Origin: Streptomyces sp. Ncost-T10-10d
GTDB lineage: Bacteria; Actinomycetota; Actinomycetes; Streptomycetales; Streptomycetaceae
DNA length: 64,000 bases
Assembly: GCF_900091955.1 (NCBI RefSeq)
Contig: NZ_FMDF01000138.1
Coordinates: 62,001 to 126,000 of the forward strand
Direction: 5' to 3'
Shown: piece by piece, positions 15,421 through 31,139 of the stretch
How the letters are laid out: each line of letters starts with the position of its first letter
Position numbering within the stretch: the first letter of the stretch is position 1
Notes under the pieces: model-generated
Databases searched by the model: none
What the model was told of the DNA's origin: nothing
What the model saw: only the letters and a program-made list of their open reading frames with translations
Position numbers and translations under genes: made by a program

Positions 15421-16320
15421 ATGAGGACCAGTACCGTGCGGCGTTTGAGTCTGTCGATAGCGGTGGCGGCGGCGCTGACGTCGGTCGCGGCCTGCGGGGG
15501 ATCGGACGGCAGCGGCGACAACCGCGGCAGCGCCGTGGTGAAGGCCGACCCCATCGCCGCGTTGCGCGACGTGCAGAAGAAGACCGGTGGGGAGAGCTCG
15601 GCGAAGGTCGAGGGCACCATCCGGATGGGCAGCACCATGTCCATGAAGCAGAGCGGCACCATCGACTGGACCGACGGTCTCACCGGCACCATGGAGATCA
15701 CGTACACCGGCGGCAGCATGGCGGACGTCATGAAGCAGAACGGTGGCAGTGGCACGACGCAGGCCCGCTATTTCAAGGACGGCTACGCCGTCAACATGGG
15801 CGACACCTTCGCCAGGCAGGCCGGCGGCAAGCACTGGATCAGCTACGGCTACGCCGACCTCGCCAAGCTCGCGGGCGCCTCCGGCGAGGCGATGAAGCAG
15901 CAGATGCAGAACACCACCCCCGACCAGGGCGTGAAGTCCCTGCTGGCCTCCGGTGACGTGAAGAAGGTCGGCCAGGAGGACGTACGCGGGGTCTCCGCCA
16001 CGCACTACTCCGGCACCTTCGACGTCGCCGAACTGACCGCGAAGAACTCCGCGCTCGATGCCGACCAGCTCGACCAGCTGAAGAAGCAGCTGAGCGCCGC
16101 CGGAATCACCACGGAGAAGGTCGACATCTGGGTCGACGAGAACAACCTGCTGGTCAAGAAGACCGAGCGCGGCCAGATGAAGACAGGCGAGCTCAATTCG
16201 ACGGTGTACTACAGCGACTACGGCACCGACGTCTCGGTCGAGAAGCCTCCGGCCGGCGACACGGTCGACTTCACCGATCTCGTGAAGCAGCAGCAGCGGA
16301 CCGGTTCGGGCACGAACTGA
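15421..16320 (+). CDS. Secreted lipoprotein, LppX/LprAFG-like
   Basis: A 299-residue protein with a classical lipoprotein signal: MRTSTVRRLS, a hydrophobic core, then a lipobox SVAAC with the acylated Cys at residue 25, followed by a flexible Gly/Ser linker. The mature part (DPIAALRDVQKKT..., the late DIWVDENNLLVKKTER and a VYYSDYG beta-strand) resembles the LppX/LprG half-barrel family that carries lipids or lipoproteins at the cell surface; that match is by pattern only. The ATG at 15421 follows GTGGAAG. It sits between the rplKA and rplJL transcription units. Confidence 0.82.
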   Translation: MRTSTVRRLSLSIAVAAALTSVAACGGSDGSGDNRGSAVVKADPIAALRDVQKKTGGESSAKVEGTIRMGSTMSMKQSGTIDWTDGLTGTMEITYTGGSMADVMKQNGGSGTTQARYFKDGYAVNMGDTFARQAGGKHWISYGYADLAKLAGASGEAMKQQMQNTTPDQGVKSLLASGDVKKVGQEDVRGVSATHYSGTFDVAELTAKNSALDADQLDQLKKQLSAAGITTEKVDIWVDENNLLVKKTERGQMKTGELNSTVYYSDYGTDVSVEKPPAGDTVDFTDLVKQQQRTGSGTN

Positions 16321-16350
16321 ACCTCCCGCACCGCCCGAAGCGGGACGGAT

Positions 16351-16380
16351 TTGCTCGGCGCGACCCCGGTCGCGTACTCT
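16351..16380 (+). promoter_or_regulatory. Putative rplJ promoter
   Basis: TTGCTC (16351-16356) and TACTCT (16375-16380) spaced 18 bases, at the upstream edge of the long rplJ leader. Confidence 0.65.
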
Positions 16381-16389
16381 CCTACAGAA

Positions 16390-16560
16390 GCCAAAGACCG
16401 CTGGTCGTTGCTGCGCTCTCGCAAGAGGGAACAGCGACCGAAGGATCCGTTGAGTACGGGCGACCTGCGCAGGTGACTGTGGAAAGCTCCCGGACTTCGT
16501 TCGGTCGAGCTACGCCCTGGCGCCTGCGCCGGGGCGTTTCGTCTTTCCCGGCCCCTTCTG
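16390..16560 (+). ncRNA. L10-type autoregulatory leader of rplJ-rplL
   Basis: About 200 nt of untranslated leader precedes rplJ. It contains complementary blocks (GGTCGTTGCTGCG with the later CAGCGACC; CTCTCGCAAGAG; GACCTGCGCAGGTGACTGTGG) of the kind seen in bacterial L10 leaders, where the L10-L7/L12 complex binds a kink-turn-like fold to repress rplJL. A GC hairpin, GGCGCCTGCGCC, and a U-rich stretch (TTTCGTCTTT) near 16540 could act as an attenuator. The assignment is from position and general pattern. Confidence 0.6.
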
Positions 16561-16595
16561 AGCGGTCCTCATCACCCGGAAGGAGGCCGACGCTC

Positions 16596-17126
16596 ATGGC
16601 AAGGCCCGACAAGGCTGCCGCGGTAGCCGAGCTCGCGGATCAGTTCCGCAGCTCGAACGCCGCCGTGCTGACCGAGTACCGGGGTCTCACCGTGGCACAG
16701 CTCAAGACGCTGCGCCGTTCGCTCGGTGAGAACGCCCAGTACGCCGTGGTGAAGAACACGCTGACCAAGATTGCGGCCAACGAGGCCGGGATCACTTCGC
16801 TGGACGACCAGTTCACTGGTCCGACGGCGGTTGCCTTCATCACCGGTGACCCGGTGGAGTCGGCGAAGGGTCTTCGTGACTTCGCCAAGGAGAACCCGAA
16901 CCTCATCATCAAGGGCGGTGTCCTTGACGGTAAGGCACTGACCTCGGATGAGATCAAGAAGCTCGCGGACCTCGAGTCCCGCGAGGTTCTGCTCGCCAAG
17001 CTGGCGGGCGCCATGAAGGGCAAGCAGACTCAGGCTGCTCAGGTCTTCCAGGCGCTCCCGTCGAAGTTCGTCCGCACCGCGGAGGCGCTTCGTGCCAAGC
17101 AGGCCGAGCAGGGCGGTGCCGAGTAA
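16596..17126 (+). CDS. rplJ: 50S ribosomal protein L10
   Basis: A 176-residue L10 (MARPDKAAAVAELADQFRSS, VLTEYRGLTVAQLKTLRRSL, then FITGDPVESAKGLRDFAKE). Its C-terminal helix anchors L7/L12 dimers on the stalk base, and it is the operon repressor through the leader. The ATG at 16596 is preceded by AAGGAGG; the in-frame extension upstream is leader RNA. Confidence 0.97.
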   Translation: MARPDKAAAVAELADQFRSSNAAVLTEYRGLTVAQLKTLRRSLGENAQYAVVKNTLTKIAANEAGITSLDDQFTGPTAVAFITGDPVESAKGLRDFAKENPNLIIKGGVLDGKALTSDEIKKLADLESREVLLAKLAGAMKGKQTQAAQVFQALPSKFVRTAEALRAKQAEQGGAE

Positions 17127-17237
17127 TTCGGCTCGCGCAATGATCGCCGCCCGCTAGGGCGACGGTCGCAGCGGGCCGAATGTACGCCCGCCTACATGTA
17201 ACTCCGGCACCTGCCGAATTAGTGGAAGGACGCCATC

Positions 17238-17621
17238 ATGGCGAAGCTGTCCCAGGACGACCTGCTCGCGCAGTTCGAAGAGATGACCCTCATCGAGCTC
17301 TCCGAGTTCGTGAAGGCCTTCGAGGAGAAGTTCGACGTCACCGCCGCCGCCGCGGTCGCCGTTGCCGCCCCGGGTGCCCCCGGTGCCGCCGCTGAGGCCG
17401 TCGAGGAGCAGGACGAGTTCGACGTCATCCTCACCGGCGCCGGCGAGAAGAAGATCCAGGTCATCAAGGTCGTGCGTGAGCTGACCTCGCTGGGTCTGAA
17501 GGAGGCCAAGGACCTCGTCGACGGCACCCCGAAGCCGGTTCTCGAGAAGGTCGCCAAGGAGGCCGCCGAGAAGGCTGCCGAGTCCCTCAAGGCCGCCGGC
17601 GCTTCCGTCGAGGTCAAGTGA
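17238..17621 (+). CDS. rplL: 50S ribosomal protein L7/L12
   Basis: A 127-residue L12 with an N-terminal dimerisation helix (LSQDDLLAQFEEMTLIELSEFVKAFEEKF), an Ala/Gly/Pro hinge (about residues 35-57), and a C-terminal domain (EFDVILTGAGEKKIQVIKVVRELTSLGLKEAKDLVDG) that recruits translational GTPases. GGAAGGA precedes the ATG. It is the second gene of the rplJ-rplL pair. Confidence 0.97.
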   Translation: MAKLSQDDLLAQFEEMTLIELSEFVKAFEEKFDVTAAAAVAVAAPGAPGAAAEAVEEQDEFDVILTGAGEKKIQVIKVVRELTSLGLKEAKDLVDGTPKPVLEKVAKEAAEKAAESLKAAGASVEVK

Positions 17622-17681
17622 CTCAGGGAGTCTGCTGACTCCTTCTGACTGCCTGTGCCGCACGGCACGGACGTCAAAACG

Positions 17682-17717
17682 CGAAGGGCGATCACCCATC
17701 CGGGTGGTCGCCCTTCG
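17682..17717 (+). terminator. Terminator/attenuator between rplL and rpoB
   Basis: A 16-bp stem with one wobble (CGAAGGGCGATCACCC against GGGTGGTCGCCCTTCG) and an ATCC loop, without a U-tract. In many bacteria partial termination here sets the ratio of L12 to RNA polymerase. Confidence 0.8.
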
Positions 17718-18028
17718 GCGTACCCGCGGCGGCTGCCTTGCTCTTCCGGTGGCGACGAGTATGGTGATCTTCGCCGTTGCCTCTCGGGGGCGGCCGGCCG
17801 GCGCCGGGAGGCGGTCGGGTGAGGGCCGCGAGGCGTTGTCCCGGCAGGGGGGCCTTGACGAACCGCACGCGGCGCGCAATTCTCAGGACGCGTCGCCACA
17901 TCGATCCGAATCCGAGGCATGGATCGTGGGCGAAGAGGGCAGTAAAGAAGAGCGCACCACGCGCAAGGGCTAGCCATAGGTGTTGAGAACAGCTGTTGAG
18001 AGCAACGTGGGTCTCTGAGAACCCCGAC

Positions 18029-18057
18029 TGGACATCAGTGTGCCGTTTGGCTACACT
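18029..18057 (+). promoter_or_regulatory. Putative rpoBC promoter
   Basis: TGGACA (18029-18034) and TACACT (18052-18057) with an ideal 17-base spacer, giving a leader of about 155 nt before rpoB. The 598-base gap 17622-18219 otherwise holds the attenuator hairpin and short unsupported open frames; I see no gene in it. Confidence 0.75.
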
Positions 18058-18219
18058 GACCCTTTGCGCTGCCTGTTAGCTGCCTCCTGCCCGTCACCAG
18101 GGGCATGCCCACGCTTGAGCACCGATGGCCGATCCTCCCTGACCTGGGATTTCTGTCTCCGTGTCCAACTTGGGACCGGTACGCGCGTAGTGAGTCCGAG
18201 CCCTCGGAAGGACCCCCTC

Positions 18220-21200
18220 TTGGCCGCCTCGCGCAACGCCTCGACCGCGAATACGAACAACGGTGCCAGCACCGCCCCGCTGCGCATCTCCTTTGCAAAG
18301 ATCAAGGAGCCCCTCGAGGTTCCGAACCTCCTCGCGCTGCAGACCGAGAGCTTTGACTGGCTCCTCGGCAATGCCGCCTGGAAGGCTCGCGTCGAGGCTG
18401 CTCTGGACAGTGGACAAGACGTCCCCACCAAGTCCGGCCTGGAGGAAATCTTCGAGGAGATTTCACCGATCGAGGACTTCTCCGGGTCGATGTCGCTTAC
18501 GTTCCGCGACCACCGCTTCGAGCCCCCGAAGAACTCGATCGACGAGTGCAAGGAGCGCGACTTCACGTTCGCCGCCCCGCTCTTCGTCACGGCCGAGTTC
18601 ACCAACAACGAGACCGGCGAGATCAAGTCCCAGACGGTCTTCATGGGCGACTTCCCGCTCATGACCAACAAGGGCACCTTCGTCATCAACGGCACCGAGC
18701 GTGTCGTCGTGTCGCAGTTGGTCCGCTCGCCGGGTGTCTACTTCGACTCCTCCATCGACAAGACGTCCGACAAGGACATCTTCTCGGCCAAGATCATCCC
18801 GTCCCGGGGTGCCTGGCTGGAGATGGAGATCGACAAGCGCGACATGGTCGGTGTCCGTATCGACCGCAAGCGCAAGCAGTCCGTGACCGTTCTCCTGAAG
18901 GCTCTCGGTTGGACCACCGAGCAGATCCTCGAGGAGTTCGGCGAGTACGAGTCCATGCGCGCCACCCTGGAGAAGGACCACACCCAGGGCCAGGACGACG
19001 CGCTGCTCGACATCTACCGCAAGCTCCGCCCGGGCGAGCCGCCCACGCGCGAGGCCGCTCAGACGCTGCTCGAGAACCTCTACTTCAACCCGAAGCGCTA
19101 CGACCTCGCGAAGGTCGGCCGCTACAAGGTGAACAAGAAGCTCGGCGCCGACGAGCCGCTGGACGCCGGCGTTCTCACCACCGACGACGTCATCGCGACC
19201 ATCAAGTACCTGGTCAAGCTGCACGCCGGTGAGACCGAGACGGTCGGCGAGTCCGGTCGTTCGATCGTCGTCGAGACCGACGACATCGACCACTTCGGCA
19301 ACCGTCGTCTGCGCAACGTCGGCGAGCTCATCCAGAACCAGGTCCGTACGGGTCTGGCCCGTATGGAACGCGTCGTGCGTGAGCGCATGACGACTCAGGA
19401 CGTCGAGGCGATCACGCCGCAGACCCTGATCAACATCCGGCCGGTCGTCGCCTCCATCAAGGAGTTCTTCGGCACCAGCCAGCTGTCCCAGTTCATGGAC
19501 CAGAACAACCCGCTGTCGGGCCTGACGCACAAGCGTCGTCTCTCGGCTCTGGGTCCCGGTGGTCTGTCCCGTGAGCGGGCCGGCTTCGAGGTCCGTGACG
19601 TGCACCCGTCCCACTACGGACGCATGTGCCCGATCGAGACCCCTGAAGGCCCGAACATCGGTCTGATCGGTTCGCTCGCCTCGTACGGCCGCGTCAACGC
19701 GTTCGGCTTCATCGAGACGCCGTACCGCAAGGTCGTCGACGGCCAGGTCACCGACGAGGTCGACTACATCACGGCCGACGAGGAAGACCGCTACGTCATC
19801 GCTCAGGCGAACGCGACCCTCTCCGAGGAACTGCGTTTCGTCGAGCCCCGCGTCCTGGTCCGCCGCCGTGGCGGAGAGGTCGACTACGTGCCCGGCACGG
19901 ACGTCGACTACATGGACGTCTCGCCGCGCCAGATGGTGTCCGTCGCCACCGCGATGATCCCCTTCCTGGAGCACGACGACGCCAACCGTGCCCTCATGGG
20001 CGCGAACATGATGCGTCAGGCGGTGCCGCTGATCAAGTCGGAGGCCCCGCTCGTCGGCACCGGCATGGAGTACCGCTGCGCCACCGACGCCGGTGACGTA
20101 CTGAAGGCCGAGAAGGACGGTGTGGTCCAGGAGGTCTCCGCGGACTACATCACCGTGACCAACGACGACGGCACGTACACCACGTACCGCATCGCCAAGT
20201 TCATGCGCTCCAACCAGGGCACCTCGGTCAACCAGAAGGTTGTCGTCTCCGAGGGCGACCGGGTCGTCGCCGACCAGGTCCTCGCCGACGGTCCGGCCAC
20301 CGAGAACGGTGAGATGGCCCTCGGCAAGAACCTGCTCGTGGCGTTCATGCCGTGGGAGGGTCACAACTACGAGGACGCGATCATCCTGTCGCAGCGCCTC
20401 GTGCAGGACGACGTCCTCTCCTCGATCCACATCGAGGAGCACGAGGTCGACGCCCGTGACACCAAGCTCGGCCCGGAGGAGATCACCCGGGACATCCCGA
20501 ACGTCTCCGAAGAGGTCCTCGCCGACCTCGACGAGCGCGGCATCATCCGTATCGGTGCCGAGGTCGTCGCCGGTGACATCCTCGTCGGCAAGGTCACGCC
20601 CAAGGGTGAGACCGAGCTGACCCCCGAGGAGCGCCTGCTCCGCGCGATCTTCGGTGAGAAGGCGCGCGAGGTGCGCGACACCTCGCTGAAGGTGCCGCAC
20701 GGTGAGATCGGCAAGGTCATCGGCGTCCGCGTCTTCGACCGCGAAGAGGGCGACGAGCTGCCGCCGGGCGTGAACCAGCTGGTCCGCGTCTACGTCGCGC
20801 AGAAGCGCAAGATCACCGACGGTGACAAGCTCGCCGGCCGTCACGGCAACAAGGGCGTCATCTCGAAGATCCTCCCGATCGAGGACATGCCGTTCCTGGA
20901 GGACGGCACCCCGGTCGACATCATCCTCAACCCGCTGGGTGTCCCGTCCCGAATGAACCCGGGACAGGTCCTGGAGATCCACCTCGGCTGGCTCGCCAGC
21001 CGCGGCTGGGACGTCTCCGGCCTCGGTGACGAGTGGGCCAAGCGCCTGCAGGCCATCGGCGCCGACCAGGTCGCCCCCGGCACCAACGTCGCCACCCCCG
21101 TCTTCGACGGTGCGCGCGAGGACGAGATCTCCGGTCTCTTCGAGGCCACGATCCCGAACCGCGACGGCGACCGCCTGGTCCAGCCCTCCGGCAAGGCCAA

Positions 21201-21705
21201 GCTGTTCGACGGCCGCTCCGGTGAGCCGTTCCCGGACCCGGTTTCGGTCGGGTACATGTACATCCTCAAGCTCCACCACCTCGTCGACGACAAGCTGCAC
21301 GCTCGTTCGACGGGTCCGTACTCCATGATCACCCAGCAGCCGCTGGGTGGTAAGGCTCAGTTCGGTGGACAGCGCTTCGGTGAGATGGAGGTGTGGGCCC
21401 TTGAGGCTTATGGCGCCGCATACGCCCTCCAGGAACTGCTGACGATCAAGTCCGACGACGTGACCGGCCGCGTGAAGGTCTACGAGGCGATCGTCAAGGG
21501 CGAGAACATCCCCGAGCCCGGCATTCCCGAGTCCTTCAAGGTGCTCATCAAGGAAATGCAGTCGCTCTGCCTCAACGTGGAGGTGCTGTCCTCGGACGGC
21601 ATGTCCATCGAGATGCGCGACACGGACGAGGACGTCTTCCGCGCGGCGGAGGAGCTCGGTATCGACCTGTCCCGGCGCGAGCCGAGCAGCGTCGAAGAGG
21701 TCTGA
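18220..21705 (+). CDS. rpoB: DNA-directed RNA polymerase subunit beta
   Basis: A 1161-residue beta subunit. I place the start at TTG 18220 (read as MAASRNASTANTNN), with GGAAGGA seven bases upstream; the frame is open earlier but that part is promoter and leader. The rifampicin region reads GTSQLSQFMDQNNPLSGLTH then KRRLSALGPGG, with the Asp, His and Ser equivalent to E. coli 516, 526 and 531 unchanged, so no classical resistance mutation is present. The C terminus (GGKAQFGGQRFGEMEVWALE) is intact. It is co-transcribed with rpoC. Confidence 0.97.
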   Translation: MAASRNASTANTNNGASTAPLRISFAKIKEPLEVPNLLALQTESFDWLLGNAAWKARVEAALDSGQDVPTKSGLEEIFEEISPIEDFSGSMSLTFRDHRFEPPKNSIDECKERDFTFAAPLFVTAEFTNNETGEIKSQTVFMGDFPLMTNKGTFVINGTERVVVSQLVRSPGVYFDSSIDKTSDKDIFSAKIIPSRGAWLEMEIDKRDMVGVRIDRKRKQSVTVLLKALGWTTEQILEEFGEYESMRATLEKDHTQGQDDALLDIYRKLRPGEPPTREAAQTLLENLYFNPKRYDLAKVGRYKVNKKLGADEPLDAGVLTTDDVIATIKYLVKLHAGETETVGESGRSIVVETDDIDHFGNRRLRNVGELIQNQVRTGLARMERVVRERMTTQDVEAITPQTLINIRPVVASIKEFFGTSQLSQFMDQNNPLSGLTHKRRLSALGPGGLSRERAGFEVRDVHPSHYGRMCPIETPEGPNIGLIGSLASYGRVNAFGFIETPYRKVVDGQVTDEVDYITADEEDRYVIAQANATLSEELRFVEPRVLVRRRGGEVDYVPGTDVDYMDVSPRQMVSVATAMIPFLEHDDANRALMGANMMRQAVPLIKSEAPLVGTGMEYRCATDAGDVLKAEKDGVVQEVSADYITVTNDDGTYTTYRIAKFMRSNQGTSVNQKVVVSEGDRVVADQVLADGPATENGEMALGKNLLVAFMPWEGHNYEDAIILSQRLVQDDVLSSIHIEEHEVDARDTKLGPEEITRDIPNVSEEVLADLDERGIIRIGAEVVAGDILVGKVTPKGETELTPEERLLRAIFGEKAREVRDTSLKVPHGEIGKVIGVRVFDREEGDELPPGVNQLVRVYVAQKRKITDGDKLAGRHGNKGVISKILPIEDMPFLEDGTPVDIILNPLGVPSRMNPGQVLEIHLGWLASRGWDVSGLGDEWAKRLQAIGADQVAPGTNVATPVFDGAREDEISGLFEATIPNRDGDRLVQPSGKAKLFDGRSGEPFPDPVSVGYMYILKLHHLVDDKLHARSTGPYSMITQQPLGGKAQFGGQRFGEMEVWALEAYGAAYALQELLTIKSDDVTGRVKVYEAIVKGENIPEPGIPESFKVLIKEMQSLCLNVEVLSSDGMSIEMRDTDEDVFRAAEELGIDLSRREPSSVEEV

Positions 21706-21712
21706 CGGGTTG

Positions 21713-21741
21713 GCCGGCCGGATCCCCGTGATCCGGCCGGC
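21713..21741 (+). other. Hairpin in the rpoB-rpoC spacer
   Basis: Perfect 11-bp arms GCCGGCCGGAT/ATCCGGCCGGC. A second small hairpin (GGGGG-CTCGAA-CCCCC, 21799-21814) precedes the rpoC ribosome-binding site. Perhaps an RNA-processing or pausing element, since no promoter is apparent here. Confidence 0.55.
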
Positions 21742-21834
21742 TCTCCCCGGACCCGTTCAGACCATTGCTGAAGTGCCCCGATTTCTCGCGTGACGCGAGG
21801 GGGCTCGAACCCCCGAAAGAGGGATTGACGACAA

Positions 21835-25734
<3,900 letters not shown>

Positions 25735-25755
25735 GCGAGTCGCTTGATCGACCGG

Positions 25756-25791
25756 AGGGCGGCCACCCCGTATGCACAGGGTGGCCGCCCT
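25756..25791 (+). terminator. Terminator of rpoBC
   Basis: A 13-bp perfect stem AGGGCGGCCACCC/GGGTGGCCGCCCT with a ten-base loop, 21 bases after rpoC, followed by TTCGG. Confidence 0.88.
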
Positions 25792-25879
25792 TCGGCGTGT
25801 GCGAGCAGGCGTAAAGTCGATTCCGTCACGCATGGGTGACGGAGCATGGGGGATTAACGACCGTCCGGGGGAGATGCTT

Positions 25880-26407
25880 GTGTCGTATCCGTCGAGGCAG
25901 CCCGACCGGCTGTCCGCGCAGAGCCCATCGATGCTGGCCTCGCACGCGGAGCGCGAGCGCGCTGTCGATGTGCTGCGGGCCGGTTTCGCGGAGGGGCGTC
26001 TTGAGAGCGACGAGTTGGAGAAGCGGGTCGCGCGGGCCCACGCGGCTCGTACGGTGGGGGAGTTGACCCTTCTCGTCGGAGACCTGCCGCAGGGTCCCGC
26101 GTTCGCCCAGCCCACGCCCGCCGGATATTCCGGCGCCGCGGTGCCGGCGACCTTCCTGCCCGCGCCGCAGCCCAGGACGAACGGCAAGGCCAAGGGTGCG
26201 ATGATGTTCGGCGTACTGGCTCCGGTGACCGTGGTGACGGGCGTGCCCGCGGTGGTTCTCGGGCACATGGCGCGCAAGGAGATACGCCGCGGCGACGAGC
26301 AGGGCGACGGCCTGGCGGTCGCCGGGCTCGTGCTGGGTTGGGTGTCGATCGTCGGCTGGGCGTTGCTCCTGGCAGCGTTCGTCACAGCGGTACTCGTCAC
26401 GCGCTGA
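25880..26407 (+). CDS. DUF1707 / DUF4190 membrane protein
   Basis: A 175-residue protein. The N-terminal DUF1707 domain is clear (HAERERAVDVLRAGFAEGRLESDELEKRVARAHAART, about residues 20-55); a Pro/Ala linker leads to two membrane segments flanking a GHMARKEIRRGDEQGDGLAVAGLVLG motif typical of DUF4190. The role is unknown; such proteins are common in Streptomyces and may sense or modulate at the membrane. An ATG at 25874 and a GTG at 25880 are both in frame; the GGGGGAG ending at 25872 fits the GTG (7-nt spacing) much better. Confidence 0.83.
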   Translation: MSYPSRQPDRLSAQSPSMLASHAERERAVDVLRAGFAEGRLESDELEKRVARAHAARTVGELTLLVGDLPQGPAFAQPTPAGYSGAAVPATFLPAPQPRTNGKAKGAMMFGVLAPVTVVTGVPAVVLGHMARKEIRRGDEQGDGLAVAGLVLGWVSIVGWALLLAAFVTAVLVTR

Positions 26408-26448
26408 GGCCGCCGACGCACGGCGTGTCGCCGTGGACAGCATGTGTT

Positions 26449-26477
26449 TTGACCGGAGTCGACGAGGTAGGTACGCT
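26449..26477 (+). promoter_or_regulatory. Putative str operon (rpsL) promoter
   Basis: TTGACC (26449-26454) and TACGCT (26472-26477) with a 17-base spacer, giving an rpsL leader of about 185 nt that includes the shared leader element. Confidence 0.75.
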
Positions 26478-26597
26478 CAGACCTTGTGCCTGGGGTGTGC
26501 CTGGGCTCGTGTGCGTGTCCTCAACCGCATGGCGAGTCCGTCAGTGGCCACCGCAATCTGCGCTCCCTTCTGCCTTGCGGCAGGAGCCCGCAGCATT

Positions 26598-26627
26598 CGA
26601 CACACCCGACCGCGTGGGTCGGTGACG
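26598..26627 (+). promoter_or_regulatory. Leader element shared by str and S10 operons (copy 1)
   Basis: A 30-nt block with a small stem-loop, CCGACC-GCGTG-GGTCGG at 26606-26622, flanked by CGACAC and GACG. It is identical at 28 of 30 positions to the block at 45510-45539 upstream of rpsJ. A shorter block (CGTCAGTGG at 26539 and 45395) is also shared. Both copies lie in the untranslated leaders of ribosomal-protein operons. Confidence 0.65.
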
Positions 26628-26671
26628 TTCCAGGTTAGTTTCACGAACGGCACACAGAAACCGGAGAAGTA

Positions 26672-27043
26672 GTGCCTACGATCCAGCAGCTGGTCCGGAA
26701 GGGCCGGCAGGACAAGGTCGAGAAGAACAAGACGCCCGCACTCGAGGGTTCGCCCCAGCGCCGCGGCGTCTGCACGCGTGTGTTCACGACCACCCCGAAG
26801 AAGCCGAACTCGGCACTCCGTAAGGTCGCGCGTGTGCGTCTGACCTCCGGTATCGAGGTCACGGCCTACATCCCGGGTGAGGGACACAACCTGCAGGAGC
26901 ACTCCATCGTGCTCGTGCGTGGTGGCCGTGTGAAGGACCTGCCGGGTGTTCGTTACAAGATCATCCGCGGCTCCCTTGACACCCAGGGTGTCAAGAACCG
27001 CAAGCAGGCCCGCAGCCGCTACGGCGCCAAGAAGGAGAAGTAA
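26672..27043 (+). CDS. rpsL: 30S ribosomal protein S12
   Basis: A 123-residue S12 starting at GTG 26672 after GGAG. The decoding-site loops are wild type: TTTPKKPNSALRKV (Lys43) and GRVKDLPGVRYK (Lys88, Pro91), so the common streptomycin-resistance substitutions are absent. It is the first gene of rpsL-rpsG-fusA-tuf. Confidence 0.98.
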   Translation: MPTIQQLVRKGRQDKVEKNKTPALEGSPQRRGVCTRVFTTTPKKPNSALRKVARVRLTSGIEVTAYIPGEGHNLQEHSIVLVRGGRVKDLPGVRYKIIRGSLDTQGVKNRKQARSRYGAKKEK

Positions 27044-27045
27044 GA

Positions 27046-27516
27046 ATGCCTCGTAAGGGCCCCGCCCCGAAGCGCCCGGTCATCATCGACCCGGTCTACG
27101 GTTCTCCTCTTGTCACCTCGCTGATCAACAAGATCCTGCTCAACGGCAAGCGTTCCACTGCCGAGCGGATCGTGTACGGCGCCATGGAAGGCCTCCGCGA
27201 GAAGACCGGCAACGACCCGGTCATCACGCTGAAGCGCGCGCTTGAGAACGTCAAGCCCTCGCTCGAGGTCAAGTCCCGCCGTGTCGGTGGCGCCACCTAC
27301 CAGGTGCCGATCGAGGTCAAGCCCGGTCGCGCCTCCACCCTCGCGCTGCGCTGGCTCGTGGGTTACTCCCGCGCCCGCCGCGAGAAGACCATGACCGAGC
27401 GCCTCATGAACGAGCTGCTCGACGCCTCCAACGGTCTTGGCGCTGCTGTCAAGAAGCGTGAGGACACCCACAAGATGGCCGAGTCCAACAAGGCCTTCGC
27501 GCACTACCGCTGGTAG
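27046..27516 (+). CDS. rpsG: 30S ribosomal protein S7
   Basis: A 156-residue S7 (MPRKGPAPKRPVIIDPVYGSPLV), with the conserved VGGATYQVPIEV hairpin that contacts the E-site tRNA and ALRWLVGYSRARREKTM. It lies two bases after rpsL, so translation is coupled. In E. coli S7 is the autogenous repressor of the str operon; the rpsL-rpsG gap here is too short to hold the E. coli-type site. Confidence 0.97.
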   Translation: MPRKGPAPKRPVIIDPVYGSPLVTSLINKILLNGKRSTAERIVYGAMEGLREKTGNDPVITLKRALENVKPSLEVKSRRVGGATYQVPIEVKPGRASTLALRWLVGYSRARREKTMTERLMNELLDASNGLGAAVKKREDTHKMAESNKAFAHYRW

Positions 27517-27554
27517 TCGCTACCCACATCGAGACCGAGAGAAGACTGAGCCTT

Positions 27555-29681
<2,127 letters not shown>

Positions 29682-29841
29682 CTCTCCCGAGCTCACGCTT
29701 TAGGCTTGTCACCGGAGCCTGGTGGGGCATTCGTCGCAGAGCGCAAGCAATGCGGTGAATGCCCCCGGCCCCGGCATCCCAGCAAAGATCACCTGGCGCC
29801 GATGAAGCAAGGCGTACAGAACCACTCCACAGGAGGACCCA

Positions 29842-31035
<1,194 letters not shown>

Positions 31036-31078
31036 TTACCTGACTGTCTGACCTGGTTGCTCCGCACAGAGCACCAAG

Positions 31079-31120
31079 AAGGGCCCCGGCCCGCCGCGCA
31101 AGCGGTGGACCGGGGCCCTT
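31079..31120 (+). terminator. Terminator after tuf
   Basis: Perfect 11-bp outer arms AAGGGCCCCGG/CCGGGGCCCTT with inner pairing. It also separates tuf from the convergent deacetylase gene, whose stop is at 31140, and could act on both strands. Confidence 0.85.
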
Positions 31121-31139
31121 CGGCATGTTCTGAGACTTC

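Noticed and set aside
19440..19640. Possible rifampicin-resistance substitutions in rpoB
   Set aside because: The Asp, His and Ser positions that usually mutate are wild type.
18463..21300. A 945-codon open frame antisense to rpoB
   Set aside because: Same mirror-frame composition; the plus strand carries an intact RNA polymerase subunit.
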